The notes under the pieces: model-generated | Seen by the model: the letters and a program-made list of their open reading frames with translations, nothing else | What the model was told of the DNA's origin: nothing | Databases searched by the model: none | Shown: positions 34,872-43,401 of the stretch, piece after piece | Numbering within the stretch: the stretch's first letter is position 1 | How the letters are laid out: every line of letters begins with the position of its first letter | Made by a program: the position numbers and the translations under genes | Assembly (NCBI RefSeq): GCF_002262875.1 | Contig: NZ_NKYE01000007.1 | Span: forward strand, 248,001 to 312,000 | Direction of reading: 5' to 3' | Length of the DNA: 64,000 nucleotides | Source of the DNA: Amycolatopsis antarctica | Lineage (GTDB): Bacteria; Actinomycetota; Actinomycetes; Mycobacteriales; Pseudonocardiaceae

Positions 34872-35837
34872 CTAGGGAGCCGGCTCGCCCACCAGGACCG
34901 CGAACCCGTCCAGATGCCGGGCGAGGCTGTATTCGAACAGTTCGTCGAGATCCGGCGCAGTTTCCTCGTGCACCTTCGCCAGCAACGGGAATTGCCCGCT
35001 GGCGAACAGGTCCTCGGTCCGCGCCTGCTGCGCCTGCAACCACCTGGCCAGTGTCACTCCGGTCTCCTGTTCCGCCTCGACTTCGTCCGCTGTGGACAGT
35101 GCGGCGTTGAGCACCAGCGAGTGCAGTGTCAGCGCTTCCTGCATTCGCGTCCGCAGCGAGAGGTCGAGACCGTCGAGCGCCCGCAGGGTCCACTCGGTGT
35201 GCACCATCATGTTCGGCGCGAACGAGGGCCGGGTGAACGAAACCGCCTTGGACAGCCAGAGGTGCCGCCAGAACAGCGCCCACTGCCGTCGCGCGACCAG
35301 TTCGAGCTTGGCCCGCCAGCCCTCGGGGCCCGGATCGGGTAGTTCCGTTTCCCCGAAGACCAGGTCGGCCATTTGCGTCACCAGGTCGTCCTTGTTCGCG
35401 ATGTGGCGGTAGAGCGACATGGCTCCCACGCCGAGCTCGGCGGCGACCCGTCGCATGGACACGGCCTCGGCGCCCTCGACGTCGGCGATCGCGATGGCGG
35501 TCCGCAGCAGGTGATCGCGGCTGAGTGCCTGCTTCGCGCCGCCCGCCGGACGCGGGGGCAGCCGGGAAGCGGGCGGCTTCGCCCGACTGGACGGTCGCGG
35601 CCTGTCGGGGGAAGCGCTGACCACCGTGCCCGAGCCGACCTTCGCCTCGACCAGCCCGTCTTCGCGCAATGTGGCGAGCACCCTGGTCGCGGTCGCGATC
35701 GCGATCCCCCAGCGGTCCGCGATCTGGCGGATGGACGGCAGTCGGTCCCCCGGTCGCAGATCACCGGACTGGATCCTGGCTTCGAACTCCCCGGCGATCC
35801 GCCGGTAGAGCGGCGCCGGCTGGTTACCCGACGGCAT
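34872..35837 (-). CDS. GntR-TetR double-HTH transcriptional regulator
   Basis: A 321-residue fusion regulator. Residues about 5-75 are a GntR winged helix (RIQSGDLRPGDRLPSIRQIA, then ATATRVLATLREDGLVEAKVGSGT). After a Pro-rich linker, residues about 100-150 are a TetR helix-turn-helix (SMRRVAAELGVGAMSLYRHIANKDDLV), and the rest resembles the TetR/tetracycline-repressor C-terminal ligand domain. Having two DNA-binding units in one chain is unusual but recurrent in actinobacteria. The ATG at 35837 has GAGGAGGTG upstream, better than the open start at 35867. It is divergent from GPP34 and likely regulates the island genes. Confidence 0.88.
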   Translation of the reverse strand: MPSGNQPAPLYRRIAGEFEARIQSGDLRPGDRLPSIRQIADRWGIAIATATRVLATLREDGLVEAKVGSGTVVSASPDRPRPSSRAKPPASRLPPRPAGGAKQALSRDHLLRTAIAIADVEGAEAVSMRRVAAELGVGAMSLYRHIANKDDLVTQMADLVFGETELPDPGPEGWRAKLELVARRQWALFWRHLWLSKAVSFTRPSFAPNMMVHTEWTLRALDGLDLSLRTRMQEALTLHSLVLNAALSTADEVEAEQETGVTLARWLQAQQARTEDLFASGQFPLLAKVHEETAPDLDELFEYSLARHLDGFAVLVGEPAP

Positions 35838-35911
35838 ACGCACCTCCTCGTCCCCACTCGTCGACACCGGCGCAAGCGCACTAGTTCAATTCGACCAGAC
35901 TAGTGCACTTC

Positions 35912-35991
35912 TTTCGGCTGTACAAGCCGAAACTATGGACGAGTGGACTAGTTTCAATACACTGTACGCGACAGATCAATACGCTGTACGC
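35912..35991. promoter_or_regulatory. Operator-like dyad and direct repeats before the GPP34 operon
   Basis: The AT-rich divergent region contains a dyad TTTCGGCT-gtaca-AGCCGAAA (35912-35932). It also holds two direct repeats, CAATACACTGTACGC (35955-35969) and CAATACGCTGTACGC (35977-35991), 22 bp apart. ACTAGT steps are scattered between them. Two kinds of site fit a regulator with two different DNA-binding domains. This is inference from symmetry and position. Confidence 0.55.
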
Positions 35992-36108
35992 AACCCGTTA
36001 GGTGATCATGCACTCCAACGCGCCCCCGGTGACGCGAACCGCCAGTGGCTTCGCGCACCTGCCCCACCGCACCTTCCCGCTCGACCGTCGTCCGGGAAGG
36101 AGAGCACC

Positions 36109-36741
36109 GTGCCCGAACTCACCGTTGCCGAAGAAGTCGTCCTGATCGCCCTCGACGACCAAACCGGCGGAGGCAGAACGCGCCTTGGCCTCGATTGGGC
36201 GCTGGCCGGTGCGGTCATCGTCGAACTGGCCCTCACTCAGCGGATCGCCGTGAGCGACGACGACGTCGTCAGCGTGGTGGATCCGGCTCCGACCGGGGTC
36301 GGGCACCTGGACGCCGTGCTCGCCGAGGCGGGGGGCGGGGTGAAGGTCTCGAAACTGCTGCGCCGCACCCGCACCGGGACACCCGTACGCACCGTCACCG
36401 CGCTCGTCGAACGCGGTGTACTCCAACGGAAACGGACCTGGCTGCTCGGTGTCGTCCCGGCATACCGCTACCCGGTGGCCGACGCCTCGGCCGAGGCCGA
36501 GGTCCGCGCCAGGCTCGCCGCCGCCGTCCTCGACGGAGACGCGCCGAGCGAGCGCACCGCCGGCCTGATCGGCGTCCTGCACGCCGCGAAACTCTGGCGC
36601 CGGGCGGTGCCCGCCGGGGAACGCAAGCAGGTCCGGAAGCGAATGGGCGAGATCGCGAAGAGCCAGTCCATAAGTCCCGCGGTGCGCAGGGCCATCGTCC
36701 GGACACAGGGCGCCATCGCCGCGATGACCTCTTCGGGCTGA
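36109..36741 (+). CDS. GPP34 family protein (GOLPH3-like)
   Basis: A 210-residue bacterial homologue of Golgi phosphoprotein 3. Family features are the N-terminal LTVAEEVVLIALDDQTGG, the strand-rich middle and the conserved basic WLLGVVPAYRYPVAD segment. In eukaryotes the family binds phosphatidylinositol-4-phosphate. The role in actinobacteria is unknown but may involve membrane or lipid binding. GTG at 36109 follows GGGAAGGAGA. An upstream open stretch lacks similarity. It is followed at 30 bp by the flavoprotein gene and is divergent from the double regulator. Confidence 0.88.
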   Translation: MPELTVAEEVVLIALDDQTGGGRTRLGLDWALAGAVIVELALTQRIAVSDDDVVSVVDPAPTGVGHLDAVLAEAGGGVKVSKLLRRTRTGTPVRTVTALVERGVLQRKRTWLLGVVPAYRYPVADASAEAEVRARLAAAVLDGDAPSERTAGLIGVLHAAKLWRRAVPAGERKQVRKRMGEIAKSQSISPAVRRAIVRTQGAIAAMTSSG

Positions 36742-36771
36742 ACCAACCGACGAACAGACAGGAATGACGTA

Positions 36772-38172
36772 ATGGTGACCAACATCGACACCGACTACCT
36801 CGTGATCGGCGCGGGCGCGACGGCGATGGCCTTCGTGGACACGCTGCTGACCGAATCGCAGGCGACCGTGACCCTGGTCGATCGCTACCACCAGCCAGGC
36901 GGGCACTGGACCGTCGCCTACCCCTACGTGCGGCTGCACCAGCCCTCCGCCATGTACGGCGTGAACTCCCGCCCGCTCGGCGACGACGAGGTCGACCAGA
37001 CGGGCTGGAACGCCGGGCTGTACGAACTGGCCGGCGCGGCCGAGATCTGCAGCTACTTCGACCAGGTGATGCGGCAGACGTTCCTGCCGTCCGGGCGGGT
37101 TTCCTACTTCCCCATGGCCGAGTACCGGGGCGCCGGCCGATTCCACCTGACGACCTCCGGCAAGGAGTACCAGGTGACCGTGCGGCGGAGAATCGTGGAC
37201 ACCACGTACCAGAGCGTGACGGTACCGGCCATGCAACCGCCGGAGTTCCAGGTCGCCACCGGCATCCCCGTCGTGCCGCCGAACGAGCTGCCCGCCGTTC
37301 GCGAGCCCTACGACCGGTACGTCATCGTCGGCGCGGGCAAAACCGGGATCGATGCCTGCCTCTGGCTGCTGGAACAGGGCGTCGATCCGGCAGATCTGAC
37401 CTGGATCATGCCCCGCGCGCCGTGGCTGCTCGACCGGGCCTCGGTGCAACCGATGCCGCTGCGCCAGGCCGCGGACATCGGGAAGGAGTACGCCGCCAAG
37501 CACGAAGCCATCATGGGCGCGGAATCCGTGTCCGACCTCTTCGACCGCCTCGACGCGGCCGGTGCCCTCCTGCGGATCTCCCCGGACGAGCGGCCGGCGG
37601 CGTTCCGCTGCGCCACCGTCTCGCAGGAGGAACTGCGACAGCTACGCAGGATCGAGAACGTCGTTCGCCTCGGCCGAGTCAAACGAGTCACCGAAACAGA
37701 CATCGAACTCGACGGCGGCACGCTCCCCACCGGCCCCCGTGTTCTGCACGTGGACTGCACCGCCGACGCCGTGAAGCAACTCCCCGTCGTGCCGATCTTC
37801 CAGGACGGGCTGATCACCCTGCAGTCGGTTCGCGTGTGCCAGCCGGTGTTCAGCGCCTCCCTCATCGCGCACGTGGAGGCGACCTATCCCGATGACACCG
37901 CGAAGAACGAACTCTGCCCCGTCACCCCCAACCCGAGGACCGACGTGGACTGGCTCCGGTTCGCCCTTTCCGCGAACGCGGAACAGCTTCGCTGGGCCGA
38001 GAACGCGGAGATCGGCGCCTGGCTGGACACCGCACGGCTGCACCCGGACATCGCCCCGCCGATGCCGGACGACCCGGCCGAGCGGGCGGCCGTCGAGCAG
38101 CAGGCCACGGCCATGGCCAAGGCGCAGAACGCGAAGCTCGAAGAACTCCTGCACGCACATGAAACACGCTGA
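36772..38172 (+). CDS. NAD(P)/FAD-dependent oxidoreductase (two-dinucleotide-domain flavoprotein)
   Basis: A 466-residue flavoprotein with an N-terminal FAD motif (DYLVIGAGATAMAFVDTLL) and the segment DRYHQPGGHWTVAYPYVRLHQPS. A second Rossmann motif, VIVGAGKTGIDACLWLLEQG, sits near residue 185. The layout resembles flavin monooxygenases and related pyridine-nucleotide oxidoreductases. The substrate is not evident. The ATG has GACAGGAATGACGTA upstream. It overlaps the following membrane-protein gene, so the two are probably coexpressed. Confidence 0.85.
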   Translation: MVTNIDTDYLVIGAGATAMAFVDTLLTESQATVTLVDRYHQPGGHWTVAYPYVRLHQPSAMYGVNSRPLGDDEVDQTGWNAGLYELAGAAEICSYFDQVMRQTFLPSGRVSYFPMAEYRGAGRFHLTTSGKEYQVTVRRRIVDTTYQSVTVPAMQPPEFQVATGIPVVPPNELPAVREPYDRYVIVGAGKTGIDACLWLLEQGVDPADLTWIMPRAPWLLDRASVQPMPLRQAADIGKEYAAKHEAIMGAESVSDLFDRLDAAGALLRISPDERPAAFRCATVSQEELRQLRRIENVVRLGRVKRVTETDIELDGGTLPTGPRVLHVDCTADAVKQLPVVPIFQDGLITLQSVRVCQPVFSASLIAHVEATYPDDTAKNELCPVTPNPRTDVDWLRFALSANAEQLRWAENAEIGAWLDTARLHPDIAPPMPDDPAERAAVEQQATAMAKAQNAKLEELLHAHETR

Positions 38173-39268
38173 CCCCGCCGCGATACGCGGAACTCGAACG
38201 CAGATGGGAAAAACCGGACCGATGGACCGAATGAGGAACCGGCGCTGGAACCGAGCGCCCTTGGCGCTGGCGCTACTGACCACGCTGTGCGCGGAGCTGA
38301 CGTTCACCGCGATCGCGGTGCCGTTCACCTGGCTGCTGCTGCCCCTGCTCCTGGTGATGTACGGCGCCGGGGTCCTCGTGCTCCGCGAGGCGGTCGTGCG
38401 GGTCGGTGGTGGCTGGCCGAGCCTGGTGCTGCTGGGCGTGGCCTACCAGATCGCGGAGGACGGCCTTGGCCTGCAAGCGCTGACCAGCCCCCGGATGTTC
38501 GGTGCCGCCGACTGGGGATTCCGGGCGCTCGGCGTGAACTGGACCTACTGGGAGTCGCAGATCGGCGTGCACGTCGTGCTCAGCGTCCTGCTGCCGATCG
38601 CCATCGCCAACCTCCTCTTCCCGGCCCAGCGGGCCCGGCCCTACCTGAGCAACAGGGGCTTGGCCGGCACCGGCGTCCTGGCGATCGTGGGCGTGCTCGG
38701 GCTTCGCTACCTCATCTCCGCGACGGAGGATCCCGGATACCAGACCCCGTGGGGCTTCACGCTGGTGTTCATCGCGCTCATCGTCGCGCTCGCTCTGGTC
38801 GCGCTGGTGGTCCTTCCCCGCCGCCGCTCCGCCGGACGCGGTCGAGCGGTCCGGTCCGCACCACGGCCGGGAGTGGTCGGATTCGTGTCCATGTACCTGA
38901 CCATGGCGTTCCTCACCACGCTGCTGCCGCTCGGCCTCGGGGCCACGCTACTGCTCGGCGACCTGATGTCCCCCGTCCAGCGGCTGATCGTCGCGGTGAT
39001 GACCGCCGTTCCGTTCGGCTTGCTGGTGCTGCGCTGGCAGGCGGCGGCCAACTGGGACCACCGGCACCGGATCTGGCTCTTCGGCGGGATCCTCGTGTCG
39101 CACACCGCGTTCATGATGCCCGGTTCCCTGACCGCCGTACTCACCGGTTCGCTGACCCTCGCAGCAGAGGTGTACCTGCTGACCCGCCTCGCCAAGCACC
39201 TCCGGCAGCGTGAAGCCGTAGCTTTCGGTCCGGGCGATGAGCGCACGTTGATCCAGCCGAGACGCTGA
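38159..39268 (+). CDS. Multi-pass membrane protein of unknown function
   Basis: A protein of up to 369 residues with about ten hydrophobic helices, for example TTLCAELTFTAIAVPFTWLLLPLLLVM split over the first two and SMYLTMAFLTTLLPLGLGATLLL later. I do not recognise a family. ATG 38159 overlaps the upstream stop by 14 bases, and ATGs at 38204 and 38222 are equally possible since no start has a strong ribosome-binding site. Its stop codon (39266-39268) lies inside the tRNA-Gly remnant, so the gene ends at the right boundary of the bracketed segment. Confidence 0.75.
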   Translation: MKHADPAAIRGTRTQMGKTGPMDRMRNRRWNRAPLALALLTTLCAELTFTAIAVPFTWLLLPLLLVMYGAGVLVLREAVVRVGGGWPSLVLLGVAYQIAEDGLGLQALTSPRMFGAADWGFRALGVNWTYWESQIGVHVVLSVLLPIAIANLLFPAQRARPYLSNRGLAGTGVLAIVGVLGLRYLISATEDPGYQTPWGFTLVFIALIVALALVALVVLPRRRSAGRGRAVRSAPRPGVVGFVSMYLTMAFLTTLLPLGLGATLLLGDLMSPVQRLIVAVMTAVPFGLLVLRWQAAANWDHRHRIWLFGGILVSHTAFMMPGSLTAVLTGSLTLAAEVYLLTRLAKHLRQREAVAFGPGDERTLIQPRR

Positions 39269-39295
39269 GTACGCGAGCTCGATTCCCGTCATTCG
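39265..39295 (+). repeat. Degenerate copy of the tRNA-Gly 3' end (putative att remnant)
   Basis: Thirty-one bases match the 3' end of tRNA-Gly (34474-34504) at 27 positions, with an identical core TCGATTCCCGTCAT. The 5' half of the tRNA is absent, and the T-stem is broken, so it is not a working tRNA. A terminator like that of the intact tRNA follows. A direct repeat of a tRNA 3' end is the classic trace of tyrosine-integrase insertion, though no integrase remains in the 4.8 kb between the copies. Confidence 0.8.
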
Positions 39296-39303
39296 ATTCG
39301 GCG

Positions 39304-39350
39304 CGAAAGCCCCAGGCCAGTGGTTGTCCACTGTGGACCTGGGGCTTTCG
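39304..39350. terminator. Hairpin after the tRNA remnant
   Basis: A perfect 13-bp stem (CGAAAGCCCCAGG at 39304-39316 and complement at 39338-39350). It is similar in sequence and position to the tRNA-Gly terminator, indicating that the duplicated unit included the terminator. Confidence 0.8.
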
Positions 39351-39528
39351 TCATTCTCTGCTCGACCAGGCCGGGAGCCCGGCGGGGATCATGATTCGCA
39401 TGACCTCGACCATGGCGTCCGTGCCCGGTGAGCTTCCGATCCCGGTGCGGATGTGGTGCCGACCTGGTGGCTGAGTCCGCCGCGCAAGCTGATCGCGTGG
39501 CAGCCCAGTACGCCTGACCGCGCGACAC

Positions 39529-39858
39529 CTAACCGCGCGGGGCGTACATGATCACGGCGACCCCGGCCAGGCACAGCAGCGCGCCGATGACGTCGAAGCG
39601 GTCCGGGCGGAAGCCGTCCACCAGCATCCCCCAGGCCAGCGATCCGGCGACGAACACGCCGCCGTACGCCGCCAGGATCCGGCCGAACTCGGCGTCCGGC
39701 TGCAGCGTCGCCACGAAACCGTAGAGCCCCAGCGCGATGACGCCCGCGCCGATCCAGATCCAGCCCCGGTGCTCCCGGATCCCCTGCCACACCAGCCACG
39801 CGCCGCCGATCTCGAACAGGGCCGCGAGCGCGAACAGCAGCACCGAACGCAGCAGCAC
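39529..39858 (-). CDS. YnfA/UPF0060 family membrane protein
   Basis: A 109-residue protein with four membrane helices, starting [23 protein letters not shown]. It contains the family segment [31 protein letters not shown] and ends in a last helix with [11 protein letters not shown]0060 proteins are small transporters of the drug/metabolite exporter type with unclear substrates. Length and motifs are standard. Confidence 0.93.
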   Translation of the reverse strand: MLLRSVLLFALAALFEIGGAWLVWQGIREHRGWIWIGAGVIALGLYGFVATLQPDAEFGRILAAYGGVFVAGSLAWGMLVDGFRPDRFDVIGALLCLAGVAVIMYAPRG

Positions 39859-39923
39859 CAGACCTCACCCCCGCCGGATCGAACCGTCCACTATGGACTT
39901 ATCGGACCCTACGCGGGCGCTCG

Positions 39924-40265
39924 TCAACCACCGTCGCGGGCCTTGCGGAGTTTCACCGCCGCCTTCAGTCGCCAGGCATCCTCGATCAGCTCCGCGAGCT
40001 GTGCGGGATCCACCCGGTCCAGGTCGACCAGGATCGCGCCGTAACCGTCGTAGTGCGGTGTCGTGTAGTACGCCTGGTCGCCGGAGGCCAGCAGCGCGGC
40101 CTTCTCGTCGAGCCCGCACATCAGCACCAGCCCACCCTCGGCCTCGGTGCGCAGGCGGGCGAAACTCCGCCCGGACACCTTCAGCGAGGGTGTCCGGTAC
40201 GAGGTCGACTCCTCGACTCCGGGCAGTGCGGACGCGATCGTCAGTACTTCGTCCCAGTTCGCCAT
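39924..40265 (-). CDS. MmcQ/YjbR family protein
   Basis: A 113-residue protein with the small double-wing-like fold of MmcQ/YjbR. Recognisable parts are WDEVLTIASALPGVEES, SLKVSGRSFARL, YYTTPHYDGYGAILVDLDRVD and ELIEDAWRLKA. Biochemical function is not established for most members. ATG 40265 has GGAAGGGGTG upstream. An open extension to 40352 would abut the previous gene and is less likely. Confidence 0.88.
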   Translation of the reverse strand: MANWDEVLTIASALPGVEESTSYRTPSLKVSGRSFARLRTEAEGGLVLMCGLDEKAALLASGDQAYYTTPHYDGYGAILVDLDRVDPAQLAELIEDAWRLKAAVKLRKARDGG

Positions 40266-40352
40266 GTGCACCCCTTCCATCTGCCGAGCGATTGTCCGAC
40301 AAGTGGGCGCGACGTGTCTTGGTGAAACGGGAACGGCGGCGGGAACGACCAC

Positions 40353-40595
40353 TCAGTCCATTGTGGATTCCTTCGTGCGGGACCGGTCCAGCGTCGGCCG
40401 GGACCGGTGCTTACGCAGTTCCAGCAGCACCCCGGCGCCGATCCCCAGCCCCATCACGATGTGCACCACGGCCAGCCATACCGGCAGGCTGTCGGTGGAG
40501 GTGAAGTGGTTGGCCACGATCGTCGTGCCGATGATCAGTTGCACCGCTGCCAGGACGGCAAGCAAGACCGACGCGCCAAGCCCGGACTGCCGCAT
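40353..40595 (-). CDS. Small membrane protein, two helices (80 aa)
   Basis: An 80-residue protein with two hydrophobic segments (GASVLLAVLAAVQLIIGTTI and LAVVHIVMGLGIGAGVLLEL) and a basic tail. No family is recognised. It is upstream of and co-oriented with the MmcQ-like gene, 87 bp away. A GAGGGCAGGGAGGAAA stretch ahead of the ATG supports translation. Confidence 0.65.
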   Translation of the reverse strand: MRQSGLGASVLLAVLAAVQLIIGTTIVANHFTSTDSLPVWLAVVHIVMGLGIGAGVLLELRKHRSRPTLDRSRTKESTMD

Positions 40596-40691
40596 GGTTT
40601 CCTCCCTGCCCTCGAAGTGGCTCGCTGGTGTTTTCGCAGGTGGGGGCGCCCGCGTTACGGCCTGACCCGAGGTTGACCGGACAGATCACAC

Positions 40692-40733
40692 AACAGCGCC
40701 CTCCCGGAGTCCGAGGACTGGGAGGGCGCTGTT
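40692..40733. terminator. Terminator after the secreted 5'-nucleotidase gene
   Basis: A perfect 14-bp stem (AACAGCGCCCTCCC at 40692-40705 and complement at 40720-40733) with a 14-nt loop. It lies 26 bp beyond the nucleotidase stop on the minus strand and upstream of the 80-residue membrane protein. Confidence 0.8.
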
Positions 40734-40758
40734 GTTCGCCGATGGCCGGATGGCTCCG

Positions 40759-42456
40759 CTACGGCAGCACGGTGATGCGATCGGCCGGTGGTGCGGTGAC
40801 GCCCGGGTGGGCGCCCAGGTACGCGATGAACGCGTCCAGGTCCACCGGCCCGCCGGTGAGCTCGGTACCGTTCGTCAGCTCGGTGAACCCGTCCCCGCCC
40901 GCGGCGAGGAAGTTGTTCACCGAGACGCGGTAGGTCGCCGCCGGGTCCACCGGCTGGCCGTCGACGGTGATGCCGGAGACCTTCGAACCCGCCGGAGCGG
41001 ACGCCGAGTACGAGTACTTCAGCGTCGAGGACACCTGCAGGACGCGGGTCTCCTCGCCCTGCCACTGCTGTTCCAGCACGGCCTTGAGCTGCTCGCCGGT
41101 GTAGGTGAGCGTCTGCATGATGTTCGCGAACGGCTGCACGGCGAACGCCTCGCCATAGGTGACCACGCCATCGCCCTCACCCGCCGGGGACGTGGGGAAG
41201 GTGAGATCGGTACGCACACCGCCCGGGTTGGTGATGGCGATCTGCGCGCCGCTGCCGGTGGTCGCCTCGAGTTGCGCGTCGGCGATGACGCTGCCCAGCG
41301 GCGACTCGCCCGAGGGGGCGGCCGCCCGGACCAGGTCACTCGCGATGGTGCCGACCTGCTCGTTGGCGATCGGGGCGGCCTTCTCGGCGGCCTCCTCGAT
41401 CAGGGCGACGGCCTCCGGGTCGGGGGTGACGTCGCGGGTGACGATCTGGTTGTGCGCCTTGGTTTCCGGACGCACGACGTCGCGGGTGCGCTTGTCGATC
41501 TTCAGGTCGATGACCGACAGCAGACGGCCGAAGGAGGCGCCCTGGATGACGGTGCGCGGGTTGCCCGCCGGGTCGGCGACCTGGCAGTTGTACTGCATGT
41601 GGCTGTGTCCGGTGAAGAACGCGTCGACCTTCGGCGAGGCCTTCTTCGCGATCTCGGTGGCCGGGCCGGGGGTGACCTGGCAGTCGTCCGGCCCGCCGCC
41701 CTCGGTGTTGTCGCCCTGGTGCATGAGCACGACCTGCGACTTGATGCCGAGCTTGTCGAGCAGGTTCGCGGTGCGGTCGATCGCCTCGACCTCGTCGCCG
41801 AACTTCAGCCCCTCGATCGCCTCGGGGGTGACCACCGAGGGCAGGTCCTGCAGGGTGACGCCGATGACGCCGATCGGCATGCCGCCGGAGAACTCGACGG
41901 TGAACGGCAGCAGCGCGGGGAAACCCTTGTCGAAGGTGACGTTCGCGCCGAGGAACGGGAAGCTCGCGCCCTTGTACTTGTCGCGGAACTCGCAGCCGTC
42001 GTCCGGGTGGCAGCCGCCGAACTGCATGCGCTGCAGCTCCTTGTAGCCCTCGTCGAACTCGTGGTTGCCGACCACCGAGGCCCGCACGCCGATCTGCCGC
42101 AGGTACTCCATCGTCGGCTCGTCGTGGAACAGCGCGGAGTTCACCGGCGAGGCGCCGATGCTGTCACCGGTGGACAGGACGACCGAGTTCTTCACCTCGC
42201 CGCGCAGCTTGTCGAGGTGCGTGGCCAGGTACTGCGCCCCACCCGCGTCGACGGTCGAGCCGTCCGGCAGGTCCACCCGGCCCGAGGAACCGGCGGGCGG
42301 CTCCAGGTTGCCGTGCAGGTCGTTGAAGCTGATCAGCCGGACGTCGGTGGTCGAGCCGCTCGCCGCGGAGGCGGGGGTCGCCGCCGCGACCAGGCCGACC
42401 GCGGTCACGGTGGCCGCTGCGATCGCGGCCGCTCGCCGCATGAGTCGGTTGGACAA
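40759..42456 (-). CDS. Secreted bifunctional metallophosphatase/5'-nucleotidase
   Basis: A 565-residue exported UshA/YfkN-type enzyme that removes phosphate from extracellular nucleotides. A Sec signal (RRAAAIAAATVTAVGLVAAA, cleavage after ASA) precedes the calcineurin-like domain. Its dinuclear metal motifs are FNDLHGN, STGDSIG, VGNHEFDEG, VVLMHQGDN and FFTGHSHMQYNC. The C-terminal 5'-nucleotidase domain contains ITNPGGVRTDL, VQPFANIMQTLTYTG and NNFLAAGGDGF. Together with the two PhoX-like proteins it suggests an emphasis on external phosphate scavenging. Confidence 0.94.
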   Translation of the reverse strand: MSNRLMRRAAAIAAATVTAVGLVAAATPASAASGSTTDVRLISFNDLHGNLEPPAGSSGRVDLPDGSTVDAGGAQYLATHLDKLRGEVKNSVVLSTGDSIGASPVNSALFHDEPTMEYLRQIGVRASVVGNHEFDEGYKELQRMQFGGCHPDDGCEFRDKYKGASFPFLGANVTFDKGFPALLPFTVEFSGGMPIGVIGVTLQDLPSVVTPEAIEGLKFGDEVEAIDRTANLLDKLGIKSQVVLMHQGDNTEGGGPDDCQVTPGPATEIAKKASPKVDAFFTGHSHMQYNCQVADPAGNPRTVIQGASFGRLLSVIDLKIDKRTRDVVRPETKAHNQIVTRDVTPDPEAVALIEEAAEKAAPIANEQVGTIASDLVRAAAPSGESPLGSVIADAQLEATTGSGAQIAITNPGGVRTDLTFPTSPAGEGDGVVTYGEAFAVQPFANIMQTLTYTGEQLKAVLEQQWQGEETRVLQVSSTLKYSYSASAPAGSKVSGITVDGQPVDPAATYRVSVNNFLAAGGDGFTELTNGTELTGGPVDLDAFIAYLGAHPGVTAPPADRITVLP

Positions 42457-42714
42457 GATGACTACTCCTTGTTATCCCATGTCCTCTGGCAGGGTCCTCG
42501 GAAAGGACACAGAGGCCCCAGATGGGCGCACCGCGCGGAGTCTGCCCAATCGGCGTGGCGTTTACCAGGGGCAAAAGGCGGATGCAAGGTGAACGAGACC
42601 TTGCGCCTCCGCCGCCCGGCCAGTTCCCGGCTCGGCCGATCGGCCGAGGCCGCGGCTGCCGCCGGACCGTTCGACCGAAGTTCGGGCACCCTCCCGCTCC
42701 ATAACGTCAGAGCC

Positions 42715-43392
42715 ATGACGAACGCGCAGGTCACCTCATTGCAATTCGGGCTCGTCGCCTTCATCGCCGTGTGGGGCGTCGCTCTCGTCCCGCACATGCT
42801 CGTGCAGCGTTCGCGGCACGGCCGGATCGTCCCGGCGGCGCTGCTGCGCACCGGGGCCGTCGTGCTCTACGGCTGCCTGAGTCTGGCGGTGCTGTTTCTG
42901 CCGCTGCCCGGACCGGGGACGCAGCGGCTGGAGCAGACCGTCCAGCTCGTGCCGTTCCAGTGGATCACCGACATCGGCACCGAACTCGGCAAGCACGGTC
43001 AGACGGCGGCGCAGGCGCTGACCACGCAGACGTTCCAGCAGTTCGCGCTGAACCTGGCGCTGTTCGTGCCGCTGGGCCTGTTCGTGCGGCTGTTGTGGAA
43101 GCGCGGCGCCGTCACGGCGACCGCTCTCGGCCTCGGCATCTCGCTGCTGGTGGAGGCCACACAGCTCACCGCCAACTTCGGCACCGCGCCGTTCGTCTAC
43201 CGGATCTTCGATGTGGACGACCTGTTCAGCAACACCGCCGGGGCACTGACCGGCTGGATCGCGGCGACACTGTTCGTGTTCGCGCGGAGCGCCGCGGCGG
43301 CGAGGACCGCTGCCAGGACGACCGCCCAGCGGGCGGCCGACGCCCGCGTCGCGCGGCCGGTGCGGCACCGCGAACTCGTCGGGTCCCGCTGA
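42715..43392 (+). CDS. VanZ family membrane protein
   Basis: A 225-residue protein with about five helices. The VanZ-type region is visible: LVPFQWI, NLALFVPLGLFVRLLWKRG, SLLVEATQLTANFGTAPFVYRIFDVDDLFSNTAGALTGW. In enterococci VanZ confers low-level teicoplanin resistance; the function of actinobacterial members is unclear. Start ATG 42715 is at the beginning of the family region. It is divergent from the nucleotidase gene. The C-terminus is an Ala/Arg-rich tail. Confidence 0.9.
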   Translation: MTNAQVTSLQFGLVAFIAVWGVALVPHMLVQRSRHGRIVPAALLRTGAVVLYGCLSLAVLFLPLPGPGTQRLEQTVQLVPFQWITDIGTELGKHGQTAAQALTTQTFQQFALNLALFVPLGLFVRLLWKRGAVTATALGLGISLLVEATQLTANFGTAPFVYRIFDVDDLFSNTAGALTGWIAATLFVFARSAAAARTAARTTAQRAADARVARPVRHRELVGSR

Positions 43393-43401
43393 ATCCCACA
43401 G

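Noticed and set aside
39265..39295. Second functional tRNA-Gly
   Set aside because: Only the 3' 31 bases are present, the T-stem has mismatches, and no acceptor 5' strand or anticodon arm exists.
40732..42714. Plus-strand open frame running into the VanZ gene
   Set aside because: The part before 42715 is antisense to the secreted 5'-nucleotidase, which has a signal peptide and all metal motifs. Only the VanZ portion is real.
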